Positions 15,791 to 23,891 of a DNA stretch of 25,918 bases are shown piece by piece (positions within the stretch are counted from its first letter, which is position 1; every line of letters starts with the position of its first letter). A program made the position numbers and the translations under genes. Source of the DNA: UTPRO1 sp031400185 (lineage in GTDB: Bacteria > Desulfobacterota > Binatia > UTPRO1); the NCBI GenBank assembly GCA_031400185.1, contig JANNPN010000276.1:1-25918 (forward strand), read 5' to 3'. The notes beneath the pieces were generated by a model that was not told the origin of the DNA, made no database searches, and saw only the letters and a list, made by a program, of their open reading frames with translations.

Positions 15791-17104
15791 CGTGAACCCC
15801 GCGGCCGGCGGCGCAAGCGCCACGAGCCCGTCGTCGCGGCGGAGCGCCAACACGAGCTCGCTCCGGAACACGTACGCCGTGTCTTCCAGCGCGAAGCCCC
15901 ACTCGCGGCAGAGCTGGATCAGGCTCTCGCGCGTGTAGTGCGTGATGTGCTCGTCCTTGTAGCCGCCCGGCGCGAAGAAGCCGTAGAGCGGCTCGATCGT
16001 GCGCCAGCCGACGGTGTCGTAGTCGGGCGTGCCGAGGATGAGCAGCCCGCCCGGACGGAGCACGCGGCGGAGCTCCGCGAAGATCTGGTCGTCGTAGGGG
16101 ATGTGCTCGATCACCTGCGAGCACACGACGCAATCGAACGTCGCATCGCGCACCGGGAGGGCGAAGATCGAGCCGCGGACGAGCGGCACGTCGTATCGGC
16201 GCATGTAGCGGAGCTTGTTGTGGAGGATATCGAGGCCGACGACGTCGTTGATCGACTGCAAGATGACGCTCGAGCCGCAGCCGATGTCCAACGTCTTGCC
16301 CGCGCCGCGTGCCCACGCGCAGATGATCTCGTGGCGGCGCCGCTGCCACCACCGTTGCAAGGGGATCGGACTGTAGAACGCGCGCTCGTCGTAGTCGGCG
16401 GATTCGATCGAGCTGCGGAGCTTCCAGAGGCGGACGAACGCGCGCAGAAACGCCATCCCGAAGGCGACGATCCGGGCGTGCGACGAGCCGCGCTCGCGCG
16501 GGTAGTACGTGAAAGGGATCTCGGTGATCCGCCACCCCTCGGCGTGGACCTTCACGAGGATCTCCTCCAGGACCTCGAAGTTGGTCCCCTCGAGGTCGAG
16601 GCCCTGCACGCAGGCCGCCCGGTAGAGGCGGAAGCCGCTCGAGAGGTCGCGGACCGGGAGACCGAGACCGCGGGCGAAGAACGCGTTCAGGACGCGCGAG
16701 AGGATGAGCCGGTTCCGCGGCATGTAGGCGACGCCGCCGCGCACGTAGCGCGATGCGATCACGACCTCGGAGCGCTCGCGACTCCGCCAGAGCTTCACGA
16801 TGAAGTCCGGGTCGTGCGACAGGTCGGCGTCGAGCGTGAGGATGTACGCACCGCGCGCGGTTGCGAGGCCTTCCCGGAGCGCCCCGCCGTATCCCGGCAA
16901 GGTCTGCCGGATGACGCGCGCACCGCCCGCCGTCGCGGCGTCGGGCGTCCCGTCGACGGAGCCTCCGTCGACGACCAGGAGCTCGTAGCTGCAGCCGATC
17001 GTGCGGAGGACGTCGATCGTCCGAGGCAGCAGCCGCTCGACGTTCTCGCGCTCGTTCAGGACCGGGAGGACGACGCTGAGTTCGATCGACCGGGACTCGG
17101 ACAT
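15743..17104 (-). CDS. fusion of GT2 polyprenyl-phosphate glycosyltransferase and SAM-dependent methyltransferase
   Basis: 453 residues from ATG 17104 (MSESRSIELSVVLPVLNERE). Residues 8-230 are a GT2 domain of the dolichyl-phosphate-mannose synthase type: VVDGGSVDGTPD, GYGGALREGL, LTLDADLSHDPDF with its DAD metal-binding motif, SSGFRLYR, and TNFEVLEEILVK. There is no C-terminal transmembrane pair. Residues about 262-440 are a class I methyltransferase of Methyltransf_11/23 type: TLDIGCGSS (motif I), VVGLDIL, FDCVVCSQVIEHIP, and LRRVLRPGGLLILGTPDYD. The protein could make a polyprenyl-phospho sugar and methylate a sugar or lipid. The C-terminus overlaps the convergent gene by 48 bases. No Shine-Dalgarno sequence is seen before the start. 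It is divergent from the second GT2 gene over 111 bases. Confidence 0.88.
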   Translation of the reverse strand: MSESRSIELSVVLPVLNERENVERLLPRTIDVLRTIGCSYELLVVDGGSVDGTPDAATAGGARVIRQTLPGYGGALREGLATARGAYILTLDADLSHDPDFIVKLWRSRERSEVVIASRYVRGGVAYMPRNRLILSRVLNAFFARGLGLPVRDLSSGFRLYRAACVQGLDLEGTNFEVLEEILVKVHAEGWRITEIPFTYYPRERGSSHARIVAFGMAFLRAFVRLWKLRSSIESADYDERAFYSPIPLQRWWQRRRHEIICAWARGAGKTLDIGCGSSVILQSINDVVGLDILHNKLRYMRRYDVPLVRGSIFALPVRDATFDCVVCSQVIEHIPYDDQIFAELRRVLRPGGLLILGTPDYDTVGWRTIEPLYGFFAPGGYKDEHITHYTRESLIQLCREWGFALEDTAYVFRSELVLALRRDDGLVALAPPAAGFTLPTQLLPPVHAERVQ

Positions 17105-17215
17105 GCGGCGCCCGAGGGTAGCAAACAGGGGCGAGGTCGTACACCGCATGTTTGCGATTTTGCGAGGGTAGGCTGAATAGACTCACTCGGTGCGGGGTGC
17201 TAGCAACACGCGCGC

Positions 17216-17929
17216 GTGAATCGTCTCCCCAGCATCTCGGCCTTCTTTCCCGCCTACAACGAGGAAGCCAACGTCGGCGCCATGGTCGAGCGCCTGAGCG
17301 CCGTGTTGCCCCAGTTGAGCGACGACTACGAGATCATCGTCGTGAACGACGGCAGTCAGGATCGGACGGCCGAGGTCGCCGACGCGCTCGCTGCCGCCGA
17401 CCCGCACGTTCGTGTCGTGCATCACCCCCAGAACCGCGGATACGGCGGCGCCCTCAAGTCGGGATTCGCCGCGAGTCGGAAGGCCTACGTGTTCTTCACC
17501 GACGGCGACGGGCAGTTCGATGTCGGCGAGATCGCGCTGCTGCTGCCGTCGCTGCCCCGGTACGACGTCGTGATCGGCTACCGCATCGATCGCGCCGAGG
17601 GCGGGCTCCGGCGCCTGAACGCCGGCTTGTGGAACGGACTCGTCCATCGCCTGTTCGGGATCCCGTCGCGCGACGTCGATTGCGCCTTCAAGCTCTTCGA
17701 CCGGCGCGTCTTCGACGTCGTGCACCCCGAGGCCGAAGGCGCCATGATCAGCACCGAGATCCTCGCTCGCACCGTGCGTGCCGGCTTTCGCGTGACCGAG
17801 GTCGGTGTGCACCACTATGCCCGCCGGCACGGAACGCCGACGGGAGCGAATCCGTTGGTGATCGCGCGCGCGTTCTACGAGCTCTTCAAGCTCTACCGGC
17901 GCATCACGCGCGAGGTCGCAGGGCGATGA
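17216..17929 (+). CDS. GT2 glycosyltransferase, dolichyl/polyprenyl-phosphate-mannose synthase-like
   Basis: 237 residues from GTG 17216 (no Shine-Dalgarno sequence). A stand-alone GT-A fold: SAFFPAYNEEANVG at the N-terminus, IIVVNDGSQDRT (nucleotide binding), NRGYGGALKSGF, FFTDGDGQFD carrying the acidic metal site, then DVDCAFKLFDR and HHYARRHGTPTGANP near the C-terminus. It lacks membrane helices. Enzymes of this type transfer mannose or glucose from a nucleotide sugar to polyprenyl phosphate, the donor needed by PMT-type GT-C enzymes such as the one encoded at 11017. A terminator hairpin follows at once. Confidence 0.88.
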   Translation: MNRLPSISAFFPAYNEEANVGAMVERLSAVLPQLSDDYEIIVVNDGSQDRTAEVADALAAADPHVRVVHHPQNRGYGGALKSGFAASRKAYVFFTDGDGQFDVGEIALLLPSLPRYDVVIGYRIDRAEGGLRRLNAGLWNGLVHRLFGIPSRDVDCAFKLFDRRVFDVVHPEAEGAMISTEILARTVRAGFRVTEVGVHHYARRHGTPTGANPLVIARAFYELFKLYRRITREVAGR

Positions 17930-17931
17930 TC

Positions 17932-17963
17932 GGCCGGGGACGGGGCGATCCCCGTCCCCGGCC
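17932..17963 (+). terminator. strong hairpin between convergent GT2 and cysteine-rich B genes
   Basis: A perfect 14-bp GC stem (17932-17945 with 17950-17963) with a CGAT loop, three bases after the GT2 stop and five bases before the stop of the opposing gene. The plus-strand tail is TTCGTTC, only weakly U-rich. It may serve both genes. Confidence 0.7.
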
Positions 17964-17968
17964 TTCGT

Positions 17969-19207
17969 TCACGGACAGCTCGGCCTGATGCACGCGGCCG
18001 TCGGCAGCCGCAGCGCTCCGGGGCCGGGGAGCCCCGCTGCTCCGTTGACGGCGCCGCTCCGTGTGTCGCCTATGCAGAACGTCGCGACCTGCAGCGGCTC
18101 GGCTTGGCTCGGCGTGCCGGTCCGTTCGAGCGGGCCGGTGAGGATGCCGTTCGCGTCGGTCGCCCCCAGGCATCCGCGGAGCTGGGTGCTGCAGCTGTCG
18201 CCCGCGGCCGGGCAGTCGGTGTCGTTGAAGCAGGAGCGGAACCTTTCGAGCGTGCAGAGCTGGTCGTTCGGGCCTGCGGCGCACGTGCCTTCACCGTTCG
18301 CGTCGACGGTGCAGACGCCGTCCAGGCACTGGTTGGTTTGCACTTGGTCTTCGCAGTAGCAGGCCTGACCGGTGGAGGGTCCGCCCAGGCACGTCCCGGA
18401 GAGCGGCAGGGATCGGGTACCGGTCGTCAAGTTGAGCGGCAGCGTCGAGCTGCCGATGTTGGCGCTCTCGTTCGGCGGGCAGTCGAAGCTGGTGTTGCCG
18501 AACGTCGGGTTCGTGCCGTCGGTCGTGCATGCCTGGCCTTCGCGCGGGCCCCCCTGGCAGGTGCCCGTGGCCCCGACGGTCGCGCCCGTGCACGTCGGAC
18601 ACGGTTGCGTCTCCGCGAGCCCGACGTAGCTCGTGAAGATGATCCCGATGTTCGAGGTGCCTTGGCCGAGCTCGGGCTGTACGTTGCCCGTGACGGCGCC
18701 GTTCACTTGATTGCTGACACAGATCGGGACGCCGCCGCCGGAGATGGGCAGCGGCGCGCCGAAGTAGAACTCGCACGTGCCGTCGCCGCAATCGGCATCG
18801 GCCGTGCACGTGGTCTGGGTTCCGTTCGAGCAGCGGTGGTTGTCGACGACCGTCGTGCTCGCGATCGGACCGGTGAGCGCGCAATCGCCGCACTGTCCGA
18901 GGAACTCGCCGGCGCAGTCGAGCGCGAAGCTCAGCGATCCGCCGTTCCCGAGGACCTGATCGTGGTAGAGGCCGGTCCAGCCGATGTCGAGATCGGATCC
19001 CTCGCTGATGACCGTGTAGGTGATCAGCTGCGGGCAGGGGATCTGCGGGGGTGCCGTCGGGCTCGGTCCCGGTGCGGTCGTCGTTGCAACCGGAGTGGTG
19101 CTCGGCTCGGGGCTCGTGTTGTCGTTGCCGTGGTTGTCAGCGTCGCCGCATGCCGACACCAGCATCGCGCATGCCGCCGCGATGACCGTCGCTCGATATC
19201 GCCACAT
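17969..19207 (-). CDS. cysteine-rich lipoprotein B (DTGWTG family)
   Basis: 412 residues from ATG 19207, preceded by GGGAGGG. Lipobox MLVSAC with lipid Cys20 and Gly at +2, an Asp/Asn stretch (GDADNHGNDN), and a short Thr/Pro/Ser linker at 31-54. The core carries about 28 cysteines and the family blocks DLDIGWTGLYHDQ (72-84, with Ile instead of Thr in the motif), FYFGAPLPISGGGVPICV, QPCPTCTGATVG, GTCQGGPREGQAC, FDCPPNESAN, LERFRSCFNDTDCPA, and VNGAAGLPGPGALRLP. Short C-x(n)-DADC units (TCTADADCGDGTC) resemble those of cysteine-rich surface proteins of myxobacteria. Third in the tandem B-C-D cluster; separated from C by a terminator, so it has its own promoter. No function known. Confidence 0.84.
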   Translation of the reverse strand: MWRYRATVIAAACAMLVSACGDADNHGNDNTSPEPSTTPVATTTAPGPSPTAPPQIPCPQLITYTVISEGSDLDIGWTGLYHDQVLGNGGSLSFALDCAGEFLGQCGDCALTGPIASTTVVDNHRCSNGTQTTCTADADCGDGTCEFYFGAPLPISGGGVPICVSNQVNGAVTGNVQPELGQGTSNIGIIFTSYVGLAETQPCPTCTGATVGATGTCQGGPREGQACTTDGTNPTFGNTSFDCPPNESANIGSSTLPLNLTTGTRSLPLSGTCLGGPSTGQACYCEDQVQTNQCLDGVCTVDANGEGTCAAGPNDQLCTLERFRSCFNDTDCPAAGDSCSTQLRGCLGATDANGILTGPLERTGTPSQAEPLQVATFCIGDTRSGAVNGAAGLPGPGALRLPTAACIRPSCP

Positions 19208-19286
19208 GATCGCACCCTCCCGTAGCAAGCAATCGTCTGCGCCCGATCATGCCAGAGCAACGAATTCCGAAGCGAATCCTCGACGC

Positions 19287-19321
19287 AAAAAAAGCCCCGG
19301 ATCCACTTGGGATCCGGGGCT
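19287..19321 (-). terminator. Rho-independent terminator of the cysteine-rich D-C operon
   Basis: A perfect 12-bp stem (19293-19304 with 19310-19321, arm AGCCCCGGATCC) and a five-base loop. On the minus strand it is followed by a run of seven T. It sits about 30 bases after the stop of gene C and is the cleanest terminator in the window. Confidence 0.93.
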
Positions 19322-19351
19322 CGAAGTTAACGCTTTTGATGTGGGAACTGC

Positions 19352-21103
19352 TTAAGGAATCGTCAGGATTTCCTTCGTGTGGAGCGGCAGCTCGATGCGG
19401 CCGAGGCCCGGGAGGCCGGCGGCCGCATTGACGGCGGCGTTGGTCTTGCCGACGCAGAAGAGCGCCGCGAACGTCGGGTCGGCCTCGCCGTTGGTCGGCG
19501 GGTCGGCCATGCCGAAGGCGCTGACGCTGCCGCCGACGACGCCGTTGTCGAGGTAGCAGAGCCGCGGGGCCGAGCCGCAGCTATCACCCGAGGCCGGACA
19601 ATCGCTGTCGCCGAGGCAGCCGCGGAACGACTCAATGGTGCAGACCGTGTCGACCGGACCTTCGGGGCAATGGCCTTGGGTCGGCGAGTCGGCGGCACAC
19701 AACGTGCCGTCGCCCGCGACGCTGGTGTCGTCGATGCAGGCGTTGGGGGCCGTCGCCTGACTGTCGGACGGGCAGAAGCACTTCTTCCCGGCCGCGGCGC
19801 TGCAGCCGGGGCTGCCCGCCGTGAGCGTCATCGTCTCGGTGCCGCTCGAGCCGTCGAGCGAGAACGAGAGCGCGGTGATGAGGGCGCCCGGGTTCGGCGG
19901 ACAGTCGAAGCTCGTCGTGCCGAACGACTGGAACTTCGGCGAGCGGCCGTTGCCGTCGCACGCCTGGCCCTGCCGCGGGCCTCCCGAGCAGGTGCCGGCC
20001 GCGTTGCCGTCGTTGACCGTCGCGTCGCCGCTGCACACGGGGCACGGGACGGCGAGCTCGAGCGCGTTGTACACCCGGGACGTCAGATTGAGAGCGGACG
20101 CGAAGGCGCCGGTCTCGATGTTCGCCGTACCGGTCACGTTGCCGCTGATCTGGTTCGTGACGCACGTCGATACGCCGCCCGCCGAGAGTGGCAGCGGGGC
20201 GCCGAAGAAGAAGACGCAGCTGCCTTTCCCGGTGCACGCGCTGTTGTCCGCGCACTTGATCGAGGTGTCGCCGCTGCACCGACGCGCATTGATGTCGCCC
20301 TGGTCGGCTTTCAAGTTCTGGATCGGTCCGCCGACCTGGCAGACGCCGCACGGGCGGGTCGCGCTTGCGCAGCCCGAGACCGTGAACGTGAGCTTGCCGT
20401 CCTGGATGACGGTCTGGTCGTGCGCCAGGCCCGTCCACCCGGTGTCGAGGACCTCCTGCGCGCCGGCATTGCTGACCACCTCACCCGCGACCGGGCATGG
20501 AGAGCCGGCGGGCCCGGGGGTCGCCGTCCTGGTCGCACCCGGACCAGGCGTCTGCGTTGGGCCGCCCGGAGTCTGGGTAGCCCCGTCGACAGGCGTCTCC
20601 GTCGGCCCATCGTCGGGCGTCGCGGTCGGTCCCTCGTTCGGCGTGGCTGTCGCTACGACGGCCGTTTCGCTCGGTCCGACGACGCTCGTCGGCGTTGCGA
20701 CCGGCGTCGGGACGACGCCGCCCCGGGTGGCGTCGAACGAAACGTCGCACTCGTTGTCCTCGTCGTTGATCGAGCCGTCGACGGTGTTGTTGTCGCGGAA
20801 CGTCCCGGCGACCCGGAACTCGCGGCCGCCGTCACTGAAGTTGACCTCGAAGGAGCCGTCGTTTTCGATCTCGCGCGGCGGTGTGAACGTCTCCGTGATG
20901 ACCTCGTCGTCGCAGTCGAAGGACACCTCTTCGATGCTGCCGACCTCGATGCGGATCGCTCCGCCGTCGCTGAGCGACCCGGTGAACGTGCCCGGCGCCG
21001 GCACGACGCCGGGTCCGGTCGAAACGCGCACGTCACTGTCACCGCAGTGAGCGATGGCAAAAGCCAACGCCACCAGTCCTACGACTCGAAACCCCTTCTT
21101 CAT
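19352..21103 (-). CDS. cysteine-rich exported protein C (DTGWTG family with extra N-terminal beta domain)
   Basis: 583 residues from ATG 21103 with GGAGGGG upstream. The signal peptide ends LAFAIAHC; Cys20 is a probable lipid site, but His at -1 makes the lipobox atypical. Residues about 35-128 form an extra beta-rich domain (FTGSLSDGGAIRIEVG, REFRVAGTFRDNNTVDGSI) with two cysteines, resembling small secreted all-beta repeats. A 70-residue Pro/Thr linker (131-203) follows, then the core with D-T-G-W-T-G (220-225), FFFGAPLPLSAGGVSTCV, VPCPVCSGDATVNDG, SFDCPPNPG, CPEGPVDTVCTIESFRGC, GMADPP, and AAAGLPGLGRIELP at the end. The gene starts 59 bases after gene D and shares its transcript at least as far as the terminator at 19287-19321. 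No function known. Confidence 0.84.
   Translation of the reverse strand: MKKGFRVVGLVALAFAIAHCGDSDVRVSTGPGVVPAPGTFTGSLSDGGAIRIEVGSIEEVSFDCDDEVITETFTPPREIENDGSFEVNFSDGGREFRVAGTFRDNNTVDGSINDEDNECDVSFDATRGGVVPTPVATPTSVVGPSETAVVATATPNEGPTATPDDGPTETPVDGATQTPGGPTQTPGPGATRTATPGPAGSPCPVAGEVVSNAGAQEVLDTGWTGLAHDQTVIQDGKLTFTVSGCASATRPCGVCQVGGPIQNLKADQGDINARRCSGDTSIKCADNSACTGKGSCVFFFGAPLPLSAGGVSTCVTNQISGNVTGTANIETGAFASALNLTSRVYNALELAVPCPVCSGDATVNDGNAAGTCSGGPRQGQACDGNGRSPKFQSFGTTSFDCPPNPGALITALSFSLDGSSGTETMTLTAGSPGCSAAAGKKCFCPSDSQATAPNACIDDTSVAGDGTLCAADSPTQGHCPEGPVDTVCTIESFRGCLGDSDCPASGDSCGSAPRLCYLDNGVVGGSVSAFGMADPPTNGEADPTFAALFCVGKTNAAVNAAAGLPGLGRIELPLHTKEILTIP
20495..20713 (-). repeat. Pro/Thr-rich linker with degenerate TP-x-(D/E)-G-(P/A)-T repeats
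   Basis: This encodes residues about 131-203 of protein C. Units such as ATPNEGPT, ATPDDGPT and ETPVDGAT follow each other, then TQTPGGPTQTPGPG. It is a low-complexity, hydroxyl-rich spacer of the type that bacterial and eukaryotic PMT enzymes O-mannosylate. Shorter linkers of the same character occur in A (10562-10702), B and D (22684-22755). Confidence 0.8.
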
Positions 21104-21162
21104 GTTCCCCTCCGACACCCGTGAGGCGTTTTCGCCGTGTTAGTAGTGATTCGACCCTCGGA

Positions 21163-23673
21163 TCATGGGAGCCCGACTGCCGTGCCTTGGATCGTCACGC
21201 GACCCGGGCCGGGCAGACCGGCGACACCATTGATGGACGCCGACCCCGTCGGTCCGATGCAGAAGATGGCGCCGAGCGTCGGGTTCGCGACGTCCCGATC
21301 CGGCGGATCCGCCATACCCCGCGCGATCAGCGTGTCGGTACCGTCGTTCTTGCCGGCCGCCTGGAACGTGCCGCCGCCGGTCAAGAAGCAGGGGCGCGGG
21401 GCATCTTTGCAGCTGCCAGCAACGGGGTTGGGACCGCAGTCGGCGTCGGTCATGCAGCCGCGTTGGGCGTGACCGGAAGCGATGGAGCAGTTCTGATCGA
21501 TCGGGCCGATGGTGCAAACGCCCTCGCTGTCCCCGTCGGGATCGGCACACTCCATCACGCGGTTGACCGTCGTGGTGTCGTCCGCACAGGAGCTCGGCTT
21601 GGCCGCCTCGCCCGGCACTGCGCAGTTGCTGCTCGGGCACTCGGACGCCACGGAGCAAGCGCCGCCGATGTTGGAGCCGCCGAGACAACGGCGACCGCCG
21701 CAGACCGGGCCGATCGCGCCGGCAGGGTCCGGGCAATCGGCGTTCGTGAAGCAGGGCGCGTTGCTCGGGCTGTTGCAGGTGTTGCAGAGGCACTTGTCGC
21801 CGGTCGAGCCGGCGCAGTTCGGGCTCGCGGTCGAGAGGGTCCTCGTGACCGTGCCCGTCGAGTTACTGAGATCGATCGGCAGGGTCGCGATGATCCCGGA
21901 CGGGTTCGGCGGGCAATCGAGGCTCGTGGTGCCGAAGTCGGGCCGGCCCGGCACGCTGCCGTTGCCGTCGCACGGCAGGCCAAGCCGTGCTCCGTCACCG
22001 CACGTGCCGCTGCTTGCGCCGTCGTTCACCGTCGGATCGTTGACGCATTGGGGGCAGGGACGATCGACGTCGGTCGCGAGGAATACCCGCGAGGTGAGCA
22101 ACGCGGCCGTCGCGGCTTCGCCAGTCTCGACGTTGGCGGTGCCGCTTACGGGGCCGTTGAACGTATTGCTGATGCACGTGGTTACGCCGCCGGCTGCAAG
22201 CGGGAGAGCCGAGCCGAAGTAAAAGGCGCAGGTACCGGCCGCCGGACAGGTGCCGGGGGTGCAGTCGGCGTCCGCAGTGCAGGGAGTGCCGTCCTCGGTG
22301 GGGCCACCCCCCAAGCACGTGCGCGCTTGGCACGTCGCGTCACTGGTGCACCTCTTCGCGGGGTTGGTGCTGCATCGCTGATTGTCGAGCTGACCCGCAC
22401 CCGCGTTCGCGTTCGCGATCGGGCCGGTGATCGAGCACTGGCCGCAGGGACGCTGCGACGCCGCGCAGCTCAAGCTCACGCTGACGTCGCCGTTGGTGAT
22501 GATCGGCGCGCGGTGCGAGATGCCCGTCCAGCCGGTATCGAGGATCGAGTTCGGACTCGTCGCATCCCCCGCAAACTCGACGCGGGACGGACACGCGCAG
22601 TTGCAATTGGTGCAAGCGAAGCTCTCTCCGCAGGCGAAGCCCGGGCTGTCGGGCTGGCAGACCTGCGGGTCACTGCCGTCGCCACACGGACGCGCGGTCG
22701 GCGCGGCCGTCGGGGTCGCCGTTGCCGTCGGGGTGGGGGTGGCGGGACTGGTCGGGCCCTTACAGGCGTTCGGGTACGCCGAGACTGCCGCCGCTCCGAT
22801 GCCGTCCGCGCAGTCGGCCTTGAACTGGTTCACGCAGGTGACGCAGTTGATGAGGTCCTGCAAGCCGGTGATCGTCCCGGCGCAGCTCGGGCCACCGACC
22901 GGGTCGACGTCGCTGCAGTTCGCTGGGAAACCGATGTCGGTCGGGGACAGGTCGGCATTGACGTCGCTCCCGCCGATCAGCTTGTCCTTCCCGGCACAGG
23001 CCTTGAGGATGCCGGCCGAGATCTTGCCGGCCGCCACGGCGATTTTGGGAGCCTCGGCGGCCGTCGGGCACGGACCGGTCGCCTTGCCCTTGTTGACCTT
23101 GTCCCAGCACTTCGAGAGCGCCTTCGACTTGGCGGCGAAGAACCCGGCCGCGACTTTACCGATCGCCGACTGGCACTTGTTGAGCGCCTTCTTGGTTTTG
23201 TCCTTGGGATCGGTGTCGACGAGGCTCGCGTAGGACAGGTCGATCGCCTGATCGACCGCCGCGTCGTCGACGCAGGTGAGACAGGTCGCGATGCCGGCGC
23301 AGTCGGTGCTGGCCGCGTTGCAGGTACCGGAGGCCTCGAAGGTCGGACAGGTCGCCGGGAACCCGATGTCGGCGCAGTCGCTGCCCGGACAGGCCTTGGT
23401 GACCGTGCTCGTGACCTTCGCTCTCGCCTTCCCGACGGTGGTCACGACTTTCAGGTCGGTGGCGCAGTCGACGGAGCTCCCGAAGAGCTTCTTCACGTTC
23501 GTGTCCTCGCACTTCTGCAGTGCCTTGGACCTGGCCTGGGCGTAGGCGGCGGAGGCTTTGATCACGGCGGATTTGCATTTCGTGACGTCGGCGTGGGCAC
23601 TCTGGGCGAGTGAAAGGCTGCAAATCGCCGCGAGGGCGGCGACGAGAGTCCGGGCAAGGCGAGGTGAGTACAT
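21163..23673 (-). CDS. large cysteine-rich secreted protein D (DTGWTG family with duplicated N-terminal domain)
   Basis: 836 residues from ATG 23673 (AAAGGGGAT upstream). A Sec signal peptide ends SAHA with no lipobox, so D is secreted rather than lipid-anchored, unlike A and B. Residues about 31-150 and 164-290 are two copies of a helical cysteine domain: KCKSAV..KALQKC / KCQSAI..KALSKC, then IGFPATC / IGFPANC, then C-x2-CV. A Pro/Thr linker (307-329) and a Cys cluster (ACTNCNCAC) lead to the core: ILDTGWTGISH, FYFGSALPLAAGGVTTCI, RPCPQCVNDPTVNDG, LDCPPNPSGI, CTIGPIDQNC, RGMADPP, and GVAGLPGPGRVTI. There are more than 60 cysteines in total and no CxxCH, so it is not a cytochrome. First gene of the D-C unit. 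No function known. Confidence 0.84.
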   Translation of the reverse strand: MYSPRLARTLVAALAAICSLSLAQSAHADVTKCKSAVIKASAAYAQARSKALQKCEDTNVKKLFGSSVDCATDLKVVTTVGKARAKVTSTVTKACPGSDCADIGFPATCPTFEASGTCNAASTDCAGIATCLTCVDDAAVDQAIDLSYASLVDTDPKDKTKKALNKCQSAIGKVAAGFFAAKSKALSKCWDKVNKGKATGPCPTAAEAPKIAVAAGKISAGILKACAGKDKLIGGSDVNADLSPTDIGFPANCSDVDPVGGPSCAGTITGLQDLINCVTCVNQFKADCADGIGAAAVSAYPNACKGPTSPATPTPTATATPTAAPTARPCGDGSDPQVCQPDSPGFACGESFACTNCNCACPSRVEFAGDATSPNSILDTGWTGISHRAPIITNGDVSVSLSCAASQRPCGQCSITGPIANANAGAGQLDNQRCSTNPAKRCTSDATCQARTCLGGGPTEDGTPCTADADCTPGTCPAAGTCAFYFGSALPLAAGGVTTCISNTFNGPVSGTANVETGEAATAALLTSRVFLATDVDRPCPQCVNDPTVNDGASSGTCGDGARLGLPCDGNGSVPGRPDFGTTSLDCPPNPSGIIATLPIDLSNSTGTVTRTLSTASPNCAGSTGDKCLCNTCNSPSNAPCFTNADCPDPAGAIGPVCGGRRCLGGSNIGGACSVASECPSSNCAVPGEAAKPSSCADDTTTVNRVMECADPDGDSEGVCTIGPIDQNCSIASGHAQRGCMTDADCGPNPVAGSCKDAPRPCFLTGGGTFQAAGKNDGTDTLIARGMADPPDRDVANPTLGAIFCIGPTGSASINGVAGLPGPGRVTIQGTAVGLP
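22804..23583 (-). repeat. intragenic duplication of a cysteine-rich domain in protein D
   Basis: Codons about 31-150 (23583-23224) and 164-290 (23184-22804) encode diverged copies sharing the order K-C-[KQ]-S-A-I, K-A-L-x-K-C, I-G-F-P-A-x-C, and C-x2-C-V. Similarity is at protein level, so the duplication is old. Confidence 0.75.
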
Positions 23674-23758
23674 ACGATCCCCTTTCGTGATTCCGTTACA
23701 GGCACGCGTCGAGTCGGACGACACGCGCGATGATGCGGTTCAGGTGCGGCAAATCCAC

Positions 23759-23787
23759 CGCTACCAACGGGTTGCGATTCGTGTCAA
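23759..23787 (-). promoter_or_regulatory. weak candidate promoter of the cysteine-rich D-C genes
   Basis: A perfect TTGACA (23787-23782, minus strand) lies about 110 bases before the start of gene D. The best -10 at 16-18 bases spacing is poor (GTAGCG or TAGCGG). The 218-base gap 23674-23891 also holds a seven-bp hairpin at 23848-23864 just after the DsbA/C-like stop, without a U-tract, and no gene. Confidence 0.28.
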
Positions 23788-23891
23788 GCCAGAGACTGCA
23801 GCGCGAGCCGCGCTACGAGATGTGGTGGTTGCCGATCGTCCCGACATCCATGCGCGACGCATGGTGTCGAGCGCGACCGAGCGTATTCGGA

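Noticed and set aside
21121..23613. Open frame of 830 codons on the plus strand, antisense to protein D
   Set aside because: Arg/Ala/Gly/Val-rich shadow; protein D has a signal peptide, ribosome binding site and paralogues. Similar plus-strand frames oppose genes A, B and C.
21163..23673. Protein D and its paralogues as multiheme c-type cytochromes
   Set aside because: There are many CxxC pairs (CLTC, CVTC, CPQC), but I found none followed by His as heme attachment requires.
23848..23864. Seven-bp hairpin after the DsbA/C-like gene as a Rho-independent terminator
   Set aside because: No U-tract follows on the minus strand, so it is only noted in the gap description.
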